A stretch of DNA of 64,000 bases from CAADGU01 sp964581605 (GCA_964581605.1 CAZOPF010000001.1:1-64000), one strand, 5' to 3'; shown: positions 8,465 through 17,167, numbered from the stretch's first letter. A program made the numbers and translations. Notes: generated from the letters alone by a model not told the origin.

Positions 8465-10528
8465 ATGATCCCTACTGGCTTGACCATCATCGTCCCCACG
8501 CGCAACGAGGCGGCTAATATCCGGCCACTGCTCTATCGGTTGGCAGCAGCATTAGATAACACGCCTTTTGGCGTATTGTTTGTAGATGATAGCACCGACG
8601 ATACGGCCCAGATAATTATGGCGGCGGCCGTAGCCTTCCCTTTCCCCATTCAATTGATCGCCCGCCCGCCGGCCGGGCGCAACGGCTTGAGCGGCGCGGT
8701 GGTGGATGGCTTTCGTGCCGCTCAGGGAGAATGGCTGTGTGTGATGGATGCCGACTTGCAACATCCGCCAGAGATGATCCCGGTGTTGCTGGCGCGGGCA
8801 CAGGAAGCAGGTGCTGATGTGGTGGTAGGCAGCCGCAAAGCAGGCTGGTGGGGGCCATTGGGACTCAGCCGAAAACGGGCGCTCACATCACAGGCGCTCA
8901 CTTTGCTGGCACGTATGTGGTTTCCACGTTTGCTCAAGAATGTTTCCGACCCACTGACCGGGCTGTTTTTGGTGCGCCGGCAAGCGATTGATGTGAACGC
9001 ATTACAGCCGGATGGCTTCAAGATTTTGCTGGAAATTTTGATTCGCTGCCCTGGCTTGCGTGTGTCTGAATGTTTTTTTGATTTTGCCAGCCGCCATGAG
9101 GGAGATAGCAAAGCAGATTTCCGTGAAGGGATGCGCTTTTTTCGCCATTTATTGCGGCTGCGGGCAACAGCCAACCGGTCATTCCCCCGTTTAATTGGTG
9201 TGACGGCCGTCAGCCTGCTGCTGGATACGGCCCTGTTTTTCCTCCTGGCGCACTTCATCCCCTATTGGTTGGCGGCCGTTCTGTCTGCCGAATTGTTCAT
9301 CTGGCTGCGTTTTGCCGTGACGGAAAAGTGGGTGTTGGGTGGAGGGCATCCTGTGCCGGGCTGGCCTTCCTGGCGACGTTTTTGGCTGCGGAATCAACTG
9401 TCGCTGTTCCTGGTGCGGCTGCCATTGTTGGCACTTTTTGTGGGGGCATGGCAATGGTCATTGATGTGGGCGGGGGTAACGGCCGTGCTCATTGAAGGAG
9501 GCGTGCGTTATCTGGTTTCCGAGCAGTGGGTCTTTTCACGAGGCGGCCTGACCATGCGGCCGGCCGGCCTGTTTCGTTATGATCTGCATGGCATTTTGCG
9601 ATTGGAATCACATGTCCAACTGCCAGAATTAGCCTATTTTGAAACCACTCAACCGCTGCCACATATAGACATTTCCCTTCGTATAGACCGGCTAGGCACA
9701 CCCAGCCCCCAACCTGGTGCCATTACTTATGATGAACGGTTGAGCCGCTTTGGTTTTGGCGTAGCCATCATGCCAGGCGAGTTTACGGAAGTAGTTGTTT
9801 CACCGGCATTAGGCCACGCCCCCTATGCGTTGTATAAGTCGGTGTTAGAACCAGTGCTGCGGTGGGCGTTTGTGCGCCAGGGATATGCCCTGGTTTATGG
9901 CGGCTGTGTGGTGAAGGAAGGGCAGGGGCAACTGATCGTGCCCGCGAAAGATGAGGGCAAAACAGAAAAAGTGTTGCAAATGGTGATGGCCGGCAGCCTC
10001 TTTTTGGCGGATGATTTTACAATCCTGGCCGCCGACGGCCGTATCTTATGTTTCCCCAAGCCAATCACGATAACGCCAGATGTTTTGCACGCCCTGGGGC
10101 CACAGTTGGCGCTTTCACGGTGGCAGCGTTGGCAGTTGTGGGCGCGAACTCTGCTCTATTCGCAAGCCGGGCGGCAAACGGGTATCCAATTAAGCCGCCA
10201 TCGCTGGCCGGTAGCAACTTTGAACCTTTATTTGCAACGGCTACTGCCGCCGCCCAAAATGGCGATATGGCAACTGGTGCCGCAGGTAGAAATTGTGCCA
10301 TCAGCCCTGCTAACGACGATCTATTCCCTGGCTGATAATGGTCAAATGCAGGCGATTTCCCCTGTGCTTGAAGCTGCTGAGTGGCTACAAAGCCGTACCC
10401 AAGCAGCCCAGGGTTTTCCTCCCTATGGGTTGTTAACCAAAGAATTGAATAACTGGCATGGTGAAAACGGCCGTGCGGCCGAACAACGGATAATTGAGCA
10501 GGCTTTGCCTGTAATCAGTAACGCATAA
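8465..10528 (+). CDS. Glycosyltransferase family 2 - GtrA - HprK-like fusion protein
   Basis: A 687-residue protein with three parts. Residues 1-230 are a GT2 dolichol/polyprenol-phosphate sugar transferase domain: IIVPTRNEAANI, then VDDSTDD, then MDADLQHPPE. Residues 245-370 are a GtrA-like domain with four membrane helices ending in YLVSEQWVFSRG. Residues 375-687 resemble the HPr-kinase-like P-loop proteins found beside sugar and peptide pathways: LVYGGCVVKEGQGQLIVPAK, with a P-loop-like PAKDEGKT (493-500) whose first Gly is Pro. GT2-GtrA fusions are known and make lipid-linked sugars; the added kinase-like domain is unusual. A SAM methyltransferase follows 31 bases later and may act on the same product. 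Domains 1 and 2 are confident, domain 3 moderately so. Confidence 0.85.
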   Translation: MIPTGLTIIVPTRNEAANIRPLLYRLAAALDNTPFGVLFVDDSTDDTAQIIMAAAVAFPFPIQLIARPPAGRNGLSGAVVDGFRAAQGEWLCVMDADLQHPPEMIPVLLARAQEAGADVVVGSRKAGWWGPLGLSRKRALTSQALTLLARMWFPRLLKNVSDPLTGLFLVRRQAIDVNALQPDGFKILLEILIRCPGLRVSECFFDFASRHEGDSKADFREGMRFFRHLLRLRATANRSFPRLIGVTAVSLLLDTALFFLLAHFIPYWLAAVLSAELFIWLRFAVTEKWVLGGGHPVPGWPSWRRFWLRNQLSLFLVRLPLLALFVGAWQWSLMWAGVTAVLIEGGVRYLVSEQWVFSRGGLTMRPAGLFRYDLHGILRLESHVQLPELAYFETTQPLPHIDISLRIDRLGTPSPQPGAITYDERLSRFGFGVAIMPGEFTEVVVSPALGHAPYALYKSVLEPVLRWAFVRQGYALVYGGCVVKEGQGQLIVPAKDEGKTEKVLQMVMAGSLFLADDFTILAADGRILCFPKPITITPDVLHALGPQLALSRWQRWQLWARTLLYSQAGRQTGIQLSRHRWPVATLNLYLQRLLPPPKMAIWQLVPQVEIVPSALLTTIYSLADNGQMQAISPVLEAAEWLQSRTQAAQGFPPYGLLTKELNNWHGENGRAAEQRIIEQALPVISNA

Positions 10529-10559
10529 GTCGTCGGATTACGGTTAAGAAGAACAATAC

Positions 10560-11246
10560 ATGGACTACCGAAAGCCCATAACTTTTGGCGAAAACTGGTC
10601 GCCCAGCCGGTATAAGGTGCTGCCCTATTTTGCCGAAGAGAAACGGTTAGTGCAGCAGCCAACGGCGCAAATGATCCTGGATTTGGGCTGTGCCGCAGGG
10701 TGGAATATGAGTCGGTTCAGGCAGTACGGCCGTTCTCCCTTTGGTGTTGATATCGTTCCAGAGCGGGTCGCCCTGGCCGCTTATCATGGCCCGGTTGCCA
10801 TTGCCTCAGGTCTGGCTTTGCCTTTTACGGCCGCCGCTTTTGACATCATCTATATCCAACATGTGCTGCACCATATCGGCGATGTGGCCCAGGCCTTGCG
10901 CGAAGTGCGCCGCTGCTTAAAGCCGGGGGGCACCCTGTTTCTGGTGGAAACAGTGGAAAATAATCCAATCATACGGTACGGCCGTCGCCTCTATCCTCGC
11001 TGGCTGGGTGACGAGGTTAACGCCCCCTTCTACTTTGCCGAATTACAGCAACAACTGGCGGAGGCAGGCTTTCAGGTGCAAAAAGCAGAGCAATATAGCG
11101 TTCTCTTTTGGCTGTGGGAAATTTTGCCCGATCAACTACCCGTAATGGAAAAATTAACGCCCCTGGCTGTATTTATCGAACAGCAATTAGCCAAACTGTT
11201 TTCGCCACAATCTGCCCATGCTTATTTTGTAGCTGTCAAACAGTAA
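10560..11246 (+). CDS. Class I SAM-dependent methyltransferase
   Basis: A 228-residue methyltransferase. Motif I reads LDLGCAAGWNMSRF, followed by GVDIVPERV, then FDIIYIQHVLHHIGDVAQALREVRRCLKPGGTLFLVE, all typical of the Methyltransf_11 fold. It follows the glycosyltransferase fusion by 31 bases on the same strand and is preceded by AAGAAG, so the two are probably co-transcribed. A role in modifying the glycolipid made by its neighbour is possible but only inferred. The substrate cannot be read from the sequence. Confidence 0.88.
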   Translation: MDYRKPITFGENWSPSRYKVLPYFAEEKRLVQQPTAQMILDLGCAAGWNMSRFRQYGRSPFGVDIVPERVALAAYHGPVAIASGLALPFTAAAFDIIYIQHVLHHIGDVAQALREVRRCLKPGGTLFLVETVENNPIIRYGRRLYPRWLGDEVNAPFYFAELQQQLAEAGFQVQKAEQYSVLFWLWEILPDQLPVMEKLTPLAVFIEQQLAKLFSPQSAHAYFVAVKQ

Positions 11247-11270
11247 GAGCCACTTACGTTATCCACTTCG

Positions 11271-11807
11271 TCACGCCCCTACATCCACTTTAATTTCCGA
11301 AATCAGGCCATCCGGTATACGGCGGTAGGGGTAGCCCAATTTGTCCAGCACCCGCCAGATAGCATCATTGTCGTTCAAGGCGATGCCGACCAATTGGCGG
11401 ATACCATTGACAATGGCTTCATCTATGGCCAGTTGTAGTAGCCACGTGCCAATACCCTGCCCCTGCATATCATCGCGCACAGACATGGCCATTTCGGCCG
11501 TCTCGTCGTCTAACCGCACATAACGGGCAGCGCCAACGGGCACATCGGGCAGCAACGGCCGTTGCCAGAACGCAATAAACCCCCCTTGTTGCTCGTCTTC
11601 CATTTGGGCAATCTTTTCCGCTTCTTCCCAAATCTGTTTGGGGTTGGGGTTTTCCAGAGATTGTTGGAAGCGGTTGTAGCGGCTCTCTGGCGACATATGC
11701 TCGAAGATGTCTACCAGATAGGGGGCGTCGTAGTGGGTCAACGGCCGTGCTGTTATCCGTCTCCCCAATTTCGTTTCCATCTGCATCATCTTTCGTTCCA
11801 TTATCAT
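11271..11807 (-). CDS. GNAT family N-acetyltransferase
   Basis: A 178-residue protein with a GNAT core. GAARYVRLDDETAEMAMSVRDDMQGQGIGTWLLQLAIDEAI contains the acetyl-CoA loop (R/Q-x-x-G-x-G/A, here QGQGIG). The C-terminal IALNDNDAIWRVLDKLGYPYRR matches the end of the fold. The N-terminal part (ITARPLTHYDAPYLVDIFEHMSPESRYNRF) resembles GNAT domains fused to acetyltransferases of the Pat type, but there is no regulatory or acyl-CoA-ligase domain. It converges on the methyltransferase gene. The start at 11807 has GGAG about ten bases upstream. The acetylated substrate is unknown. Confidence 0.88.
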   Translation of the reverse strand: MIMERKMMQMETKLGRRITARPLTHYDAPYLVDIFEHMSPESRYNRFQQSLENPNPKQIWEEAEKIAQMEDEQQGGFIAFWQRPLLPDVPVGAARYVRLDDETAEMAMSVRDDMQGQGIGTWLLQLAIDEAIVNGIRQLVGIALNDNDAIWRVLDKLGYPYRRIPDGLISEIKVDVGA

Positions 11808-12208
11808 ATTCTTTCATCTCCGTGACGCAGTGCGTCAAGTGCAGGATACCATAGCCCATTAACCAGATCAACCCTTTTCCCACAGAAAATGAAACATCCT
11901 ATCTGGGCACTTTGTCCTTTGCACCCCGCCTCTGCTCCAATCCGAAGCCCGATTACCGATTACCGTTTACCGAATAACGCCCTGCAACCAGCCCCGCCGC
12001 GATGCGTATAAACCAGTGTGATGCCCTCCATCAGGTTGCATATTGGTGTACAATAGCATCACCCACATGAAAAAATCTCGTATGGCAGAAAGCAATACAG
12101 AATTCGTGATACAGGATCAGCAGACAACACGGGCAACAGCCCACCATACATAAGAGATGAAGGTTCATAATTCATCCTTCATCATTCATAATTTCCTCAG
12201 GAGACCCC
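11808..12208. other. Intergenic region with two heptad repeat blocks
   Basis: This 400-base gap separates the divergent GNAT and dynamin-like genes. It contains GATTACC, GATTACC, GTTTACC (11951-11971) and four clean heptads, TTCATAA, TTCATCC, TTCATCA, TTCATAA (12164-12191). AGGAG follows, about six bases before the ATG at 12209. I see no convincing gene or RNA here. Confidence 0.6.
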
Positions 12209-14872
12209 ATGTCCAAAAAAGCAGACAAATATACAGAACTACGCACACAACTAGAAACACTCCCCCATATCAGCCCGGCGCAGGTGGAGCAGTGGGTGCA
12301 GTTGCAGCAAACCATTGACCAGACCCGCGATTACCTCATTCGCGCCGTGCCGCAAGCCCAACAAAGCATAGACGAAGCCCAAAAAATCCTGGCGCAGCGC
12401 ACCTACACGCTGGTCTTTTTTGGCGGTACCGGGGTGGGTAAAAGCACGCTCATCAACGCGCTGCTGGGCCGGAATTTGCTGCCAACGGGGGCAGTCACGG
12501 CCGTGACCGGCACCATCGTCTACATCGAACAGGCCAAAGAAGGGGAAGCCGAGTCCCTTATCCTCAACTATTGGAGCAAGGACGAATTTGCCGGGCGTGT
12601 GCGTCGCCTCTGTCAGTTAGCCGAACTACCCGCCTTTGACATCACCAATGATGGCGAACGCGACCAGGCACGTAGCGACATCAAAGACATTGCCACCGCC
12701 AGCGAAGGCCAGGCCAAAACCGAACGGGATGAATATCTGGAAATCCTGCTCGACTGTATGCACTCCTACGAAAACAACAAAGAATTGTTCAAAGCAGGCA
12801 CACCGCCGCCACAAAGCCTCATCCTGGATGACGAACATTCCCTCAAGCACCTGCGTGAAGACGGCTTCAAAGGCACCGAGCAGCGCCAGATTCGCCTGAT
12901 CAAAGCGGCTACCTTCAAAATCCATCCCCGCGCCGGGCAGGAAAACCTGCTGATGAATGGCTACCTGCGCATCGTAGACGTGCCCGGTTTGGGCGCGGGC
13001 ATGAAGCTGCACGAAGCCATCACGTTAGAAGAAATGAAGCGAGAAGACGCCATGGTTGTGCTGGTTACAGACGCCGGCCGCCAGCGTGTGGATGAGATGA
13101 AATCGCTTTCGGCCGTACATTGGATCAAGGAAAACCGCCTTTTTGGGTTGAGCGGTGGCGATCTGGACGATGCGGCCTCTAAAATTTTCCTGGCCGTGAA
13201 TGGCGCCAATGTGCGCCAGGCGTTTGACCGTTTGAACTCTGGGCTGCCCCAGGCGGAATTGGAAGTGAAAGAAGTGACGCGCTACATTGCCCCCAATTAT
13301 TGGGAACGGTACCGCGACCGGGGCAACAACCGCCCCTATTTCCTGGTGATGGCTCCGCCCGCCCTCTACGTGCAAGACCCGGACAATGCCCCGGAAGAGT
13401 TCGCCAGCGAGACAGAGCGCATCCTCAAGGTGTTCCGCGACCAGTTGGGGCAGGTTGACGCCAAAGATCCGCTGGCCCCAGACACGGCCGAAGCCCTGCT
13501 CAACCTGAGCGAAGTGCCCTTATTGCGCGACAGCCTGATAGAGTTCATCAAGACCGAACGGGTACGCAGCCAACTGCGGGAAGCGGCCACCCGCATCCGC
13601 AATTCGCTGCAATCGTTGCGTTTCTATTATGAAAAACAGTTGGCCCATCGTGGCGTACAGCCCCCCTTTGCCACCAGTTGGGAACAGTTGCAAGAGCGGC
13701 GTTTTGAAAATGTGTTGGTGCGCCAGCAAAAGGATTTGCCCCGCGCCTTCCACAATGCACTGCTGGAACTCAGTTCACGTAGCAACAGCGATGAACGTTT
13801 CCGCAATCTGCTACGCCCCACGCTGAACGGGATCAAAGGCATGGTGCAAGATGCGGTGCAGCGGGAAGTGGAGACGTTGCTGGAAAGCTACGGCACAGAG
13901 TATTGGGATGACCGTGATGTGACCTATGACAATCTGATTTGGGGCACCAGCGGCATCGAAATTCCCATCAAACGCATCCTGTTCCAGGTGGAATTGGTGA
14001 TGCAGGATTCGGTTTCCAAGTTTATGCCGGAGGCGGCCGACTTGATTTCGGCCGAGTTGCAGCGCACATTGGAAGCACACGAGATTTACAGCCGGTTGGA
14101 GCGAGCCAGCTACGGCCGTGCCTACACCTACACTATCCCTGGCGTTAGCAGTGATGATCCATTGGATCTGGCTGCGGCCTATAACCAGTTGATCGGCCGC
14201 GTGACCCAAAGTTTCCGCCACGTCTGCCAGCAGGCGACGATGTATGAACTGATGAAACCGGAACGTTCTGTGCATCACCGGCTGGACGAAGGCGAACGAG
14301 AACTGGCACTGAATACCAATGAGCGGCTGCTGGACGTGGCTCTGTATGGCGTAGAGCAGGTGCGGCAGGAGATAGCCGCTGCCGCGCCCGCGCCATCGGC
14401 CAATAACAGCCCGGCGGTTACGGCCGTAGCCGCCGCCCCCGAAGAAGAATTCGCCATCACCATCCTGGACGCGCCGGCCGCTCCAACCACGCCCGACTTT
14501 GACATCAGCTTCCTGGGCGAAGGCAAAAGCGCCCCAGCCGCAGCGCCTGATCTGGAAGCCAGCTACGCTGACCGGTTGGACAATGTGGCCGTCAAGGTGA
14601 ACCGCATCTTTGGCGACATTATCGCCGACCTGTTCAGCGATGATGAACTGCTGCCTCGCCTGCGCCGCCTCTTCTGGCTGGAAGCCACCAAGGCGGAGCG
14701 TGACTTTAATACGCACATTGTCAAGCCGATGTTGAAAAACCATGACCGCAACCTGCATGACCCGGAACTGCGCACGGCCATGGAGATTGACCTGGAAAAC
14801 GTCTCTGACATGGAAGAGTTGATGCGTACCTGGGAAGGGCTGCACCGGCTGGAGACAGACGTTGTTATTTAG
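12209..14872 (+). CDS. Dynamin-like large GTPase
   Basis: An 887-residue GTPase of the bacterial dynamin-like type. The P-loop is GGTGVGKS (72-79), followed by INALLGRNLLPTGAVTAVTGTI (G2 region) and VDVPGLGAGM with G3 D257-V-P-G. A canonical [NT]KxD G4 motif is not evident; AVNGAN occupies that region. Long helical stretches follow, as in dynamin stalks, and an Ala/Pro-rich linker (about 730-790) precedes the C-terminal helices. Such proteins act at membranes; several bacterial ones work in membrane repair, division or phage defence. Small genes follow on the same strand: a 91-aa protein, hicBA and a 411-aa protein. Whether they work together is unknown. GTPase class is confident; the exact family (the layout recalls SLIP-GC-like proteins) is not. 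Confidence 0.85.
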   Translation: MSKKADKYTELRTQLETLPHISPAQVEQWVQLQQTIDQTRDYLIRAVPQAQQSIDEAQKILAQRTYTLVFFGGTGVGKSTLINALLGRNLLPTGAVTAVTGTIVYIEQAKEGEAESLILNYWSKDEFAGRVRRLCQLAELPAFDITNDGERDQARSDIKDIATASEGQAKTERDEYLEILLDCMHSYENNKELFKAGTPPPQSLILDDEHSLKHLREDGFKGTEQRQIRLIKAATFKIHPRAGQENLLMNGYLRIVDVPGLGAGMKLHEAITLEEMKREDAMVVLVTDAGRQRVDEMKSLSAVHWIKENRLFGLSGGDLDDAASKIFLAVNGANVRQAFDRLNSGLPQAELEVKEVTRYIAPNYWERYRDRGNNRPYFLVMAPPALYVQDPDNAPEEFASETERILKVFRDQLGQVDAKDPLAPDTAEALLNLSEVPLLRDSLIEFIKTERVRSQLREAATRIRNSLQSLRFYYEKQLAHRGVQPPFATSWEQLQERRFENVLVRQQKDLPRAFHNALLELSSRSNSDERFRNLLRPTLNGIKGMVQDAVQREVETLLESYGTEYWDDRDVTYDNLIWGTSGIEIPIKRILFQVELVMQDSVSKFMPEAADLISAELQRTLEAHEIYSRLERASYGRAYTYTIPGVSSDDPLDLAAAYNQLIGRVTQSFRHVCQQATMYELMKPERSVHHRLDEGERELALNTNERLLDVALYGVEQVRQEIAAAAPAPSANNSPAVTAVAAAPEEEFAITILDAPAAPTTPDFDISFLGEGKSAPAAAPDLEASYADRLDNVAVKVNRIFGDIIADLFSDDELLPRLRRLFWLEATKAERDFNTHIVKPMLKNHDRNLHDPELRTAMEIDLENVSDMEELMRTWEGLHRLETDVVI

Positions 14873-14918
14873 CAGGGTTCGCATCTGAGGATGTGAACTC
14901 CTCTCAAAAGAGGGTGAT

Positions 14919-15194
14919 ATGGCATACATAGCCATTGCGGCGGCGGCCGTCGCCAACGCCACTAAGGCCACCGGAACCATCGTCCACATTGAACCGGATG
15001 ATTGGCTGCAATTGGTGGAAAAAATGGCCGAACCATTGGTGGTGATGGGTATAGGCGGTGTTTTGAGCAAACATTACCAGTATCTGGTGAGCTATAAAGG
15101 GTTGGCCTTTTACGCAAAGTCACCGGAGAAGCTGCCGTTGCCGCCACAGGCAGAGCTGATTACCGCTAAAAAAATTTGGATACCGGATATGTAA
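14919..15194 (+). CDS. Small hypothetical protein
   Basis: A 91-residue protein I do not recognise. It opens with an Ala-rich stretch (MAYIAIAAAAVANATKATGT), then VHIEPDDWLQLVEKMAEPLVVMGIGGVLSKHYQYLVSYKGLAFYAKS, in which a short hydrophobic helix is possible. A purine-rich AGAGGGTGAT precedes the ATG. It lies 46 bases after the dynamin-like gene on the same strand, so it may be its partner. The reading frame has the codon character of its neighbours, including one in-frame octamer-like GGCGGCCGTC. It is probably real, of unknown function. Confidence 0.6.
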   Translation: MAYIAIAAAAVANATKATGTIVHIEPDDWLQLVEKMAEPLVVMGIGGVLSKHYQYLVSYKGLAFYAKSPEKLPLPPQAELITAKKIWIPDM

Positions 15195-15202
15195 TGCCAG
15201 AG

Positions 15203-15235
15203 AGAATGGTTCAATCTCAAAGATTGAACCATTCT
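15203..15235. repeat. Perfect palindrome, copy A of a two-copy element
   Basis: AGAATGGTTCAATCT (15203-15217) and its exact complement (15221-15235) are separated by CAA. A near-identical 15-bp stem with a 3-base loop recurs at 23221-23253. Both sit just before a start codon. It is possibly a REP-type element or a terminator for the upstream gene. Confidence 0.75.
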
Positions 15236-15248
15236 TGCTTGGGAATAA

Positions 15249-15536
15249 ATGCTTATGGATAACCAATTTGATATTGAATATACGGTAAATATCTGGCGCG
15301 AAGGAACGCAATTTGTGGCCCATGCCATGCCGTTGGATGTGATGAGTTCAGGTGAGACTCCTCAAGATGCCCGCCTCGCACTTAATGAAGCAGTGCAGTT
15401 ATTTCTGGCAACGGCTGTTGAGATTGGGACATTGGAAGAGGTTCTCTTGGAAGCGGGTTATGAAGTGAATGCAGACAAGTGGAACAGTCCATTGTGGGTG
15501 GCGACTGAACGTCATTTTGCTACTGTAGGAGTTTGA
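15249..15536 (+). CDS. hicB: HicB family antitoxin
   Basis: A 95-residue protein of the short HicB type. It shows the partial RNase H-like beta pattern (FDIEYTVNIWREGTQFVAHAMPLDVMSSGETPQDARLALNEAVQLFL), where HicB antitoxins have a G-x-T-x-x-E/D-A turn. The tail does not look like a DNA-binding domain. It would neutralise the HicA RNase encoded directly downstream; hicA begins within about 35 bases, in the usual hicB-hicA order for this subtype. Two ATGs are possible (15249 and 15255). A strong palindrome lies immediately upstream and could be the operator or a terminator of the upstream gene. Confidence 0.8.
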   Translation: MLMDNQFDIEYTVNIWREGTQFVAHAMPLDVMSSGETPQDARLALNEAVQLFLATAVEIGTLEEVLLEAGYEVNADKWNSPLWVATERHFATVGV

Positions 15537-15570
15537 GTGTGCCGCGCATTGTACCTGGCATTGGAAGGTA

Positions 15571-15768
15571 TTGGAAAAAGTGTTCCTGGATTCTGGTTTT
15601 GAGTTTGTGCGACAAGAAGGAAGCCACCGCTCTTATACAAGGCCAGGAACTTTACCTCCTATTGTGATTCCCGCATACAAAGAAGTACCCGTTTCCATCA
15701 TTCGCAACAATCTCAAGACGGCAGGGATTTCTCGTGACGACTATTTTCGTTTATTGGAGAATCAGTAA
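15571..15768 (+). CDS. hicA: HicA family toxin, N-terminus possibly frameshifted
   Basis: A 65-residue frame with the HicA dsRBD-like core: LDSGFEFVRQEGSHRSYTRPG, with the catalytic His in GSHRSY, then PPIVIPAYKEVPVSIIRNNLKTAGISRDDYFRLL. HicA toxins are ribosome-independent mRNA interferases. The annotated start is a TTG. A typical HicA N-terminus (MPRIVPGIG, from the GTG at 15539) is encoded in another frame and leads into KVLEKVFLDSGF only if the frame shifts near 15565-15575. So the gene either starts at the TTG and is short, or is a frameshifted relic. The frame given here overlaps no other gene, and its stop is two bases before the next start. Confidence 0.7.
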   Translation: MEKVFLDSGFEFVRQEGSHRSYTRPGTLPPIVIPAYKEVPVSIIRNNLKTAGISRDDYFRLLENQ

Positions 15769-15770
15769 AA

Positions 15771-17006
15771 GTGGAGAAGACTATGGGGGAACAGGCAACG
15801 ATCCTCATTTCAAATTATCTTGATGACGCCCATTTGGGGCTGTTTGCGCAGCGGTTGGCTGAGTGGTTGGTGGCGGATTTGAACCGCAGCGAGGAGAGTG
15901 TGCCCGCGTTTACCGAATCGCGGGCGAAGGCGTTGTTGCGGGTAACGGGTTTTATAGATGACCCTACGCTCAATGATTTTGGGCGGTTGGTGGAGGGGGG
16001 AACGGCCGTGCGCCTTGCCCTTTATGATCTATTAGCCAGCACCGGTTTGGCCGAAAATAACGAGGTCAGAGCATTGGCTGCGGCCAGTAGTGCTACCCCA
16101 ATTTCCCATCCTTCGGCAAACTCAGGACAACTCTCCCAGTCTCCCATTCCCTGGCTTTCTCTGGCCATTGCGGCTCATGCCTGGAAAAGTGAATACCCGT
16201 TGTATCAGCTTGATCCGGCCACACCACCAGGGGAACACAGCCCGGCCGGCCAACTGCTTCGCCGGGCGGCTAACTTTATTCGCCAGCAAGTGCAGCGCAG
16301 TGCTACAGAGCGGGATAAGTTAGCGCGTAAACTGGTGTATGCGCCGGATACGGCCGTATCCCAAACCCCTTCTTTAGACCAACTGCCACTACAGCCGGAG
16401 ATTGCCCCCGTGCCGCCGCACTTTCGTTCGCCGGTGCCCGTGCGTTACCCGGAGTATGCGCGGGAAACATTACGAGTGGAGCCAGAACCACCCATCGAAC
16501 CACTACCGCCCACGCCGGCCCCGGCCATCACCATTTCTGAAGGTGACGTGACGCCGCCTCAGCCACGCCCCATCACCATGCCGCCAATCCAGATTACGGA
16601 AGAGCAGATACCGCGCGTGGTGCCCACTAGCCGACGGCCGTCAGCGCCATCTTCCGGGTCGAGCGGGAATTTAAACACGGCCGTGCAGCAGCGATTTGGC
16701 GGCAAAGAGCCTATGCGGTCCGTCAAGTTGCGCATCGTGGTGCAGGAATACCAGGACGGGCCGGGCTTGTATGGTTTGCAGGTAAAAGTGAGTTGCCAGG
16801 GTGTGAGGGCGTTTGTGGCCGGGACGACCAACCGGGATGGCGTCTTTCTGTGTGAACTACCGGTACGGGTGCGCTCCGGGCTGACGTATGATGTAGACGT
16901 GACCTGGCCGCGTGATTTTGGCAGTGAGACGGAGCGCAAATCCATTACACTGAATGTAGACCGTACCGAGTTTACCCTGCCGTTTTATCATCGCCTGTCT
17001 AGTTAG
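15771..17006 (+). CDS. Uncharacterised protein with proline-rich linker and C-terminal Ig-like domain
   Basis: A 411-residue protein that I do not recognise. It starts at GTG 15771, or possibly at ATG 15783. Residues 1-95 form a helical domain (LAEWLVADLNRSEE...RLALYDLLASTG). Next comes a Pro/Ser-rich linker with PISHPSANSGQ, where the DNA resembles an intergenic repeat (16111-16130). Residues 300-405 look like a beta-sandwich regulatory or Ig-like fold (VKLRIVVQEYQDGPGLYGLQVKVS...TNRDGVFLCELPVR). No signal peptide or membrane helix is obvious. Placed after hicBA and the dynamin-like gene on the same strand, it may share a transcript with them. It ends before a clear terminator at 17033-17063. 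Confidence 0.7.
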   Translation: MEKTMGEQATILISNYLDDAHLGLFAQRLAEWLVADLNRSEESVPAFTESRAKALLRVTGFIDDPTLNDFGRLVEGGTAVRLALYDLLASTGLAENNEVRALAAASSATPISHPSANSGQLSQSPIPWLSLAIAAHAWKSEYPLYQLDPATPPGEHSPAGQLLRRAANFIRQQVQRSATERDKLARKLVYAPDTAVSQTPSLDQLPLQPEIAPVPPHFRSPVPVRYPEYARETLRVEPEPPIEPLPPTPAPAITISEGDVTPPQPRPITMPPIQITEEQIPRVVPTSRRPSAPSSGSSGNLNTAVQQRFGGKEPMRSVKLRIVVQEYQDGPGLYGLQVKVSCQGVRAFVAGTTNRDGVFLCELPVRVRSGLTYDVDVTWPRDFGSETERKSITLNVDRTEFTLPFYHRLSS

Positions 17007-17032
17007 GGTAGAGTAATCGGTAATTTGGCAAT

Positions 17033-17063
17033 AAGAACCCACTGTTAAGAGCAGTGGGTTCTT
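17033..17063 (+). terminator. Intrinsic terminator
   Basis: A perfect 12-bp stem AAGAACCCACTG (17033-17044)/CAGTGGGTTCTT (17052-17063) with loop TTAAGAG. A short T-rich run (TGTTTATT) follows the stem. It ends the dynamin-hicBA gene run. Confidence 0.8.
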
Positions 17064-17138
17064 TGTTTATTAAAATCAAGAATCTCCATCAGGAACTTAG
17101 AAAAATTTACATATAAATTATAAAAATTTATAAATATA

Positions 17139-17167
17139 TTGACAAATTGAATATCAGCCATTATTAT
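17139..17167 (+). promoter_or_regulatory. Sigma-70-like promoter of MFS gene
   Basis: TTGACA (17139-17144), a 17-base spacer, then TATTAT (17162-17167). The upstream sequence is very AT-rich. Transcription from about 17174 would cover the ATG at 17226 with its GGAG. This argues that the MFS protein begins at 17226 and not at earlier in-frame codons. Confidence 0.65.

Noticed and set aside
13811..15070. Long open frame on the minus strand opposite the dynamin-like gene
   Set aside because: It is antisense to a clear GTPase, has no recognisable domain and a composition typical of antisense frames in GC-rich genes.
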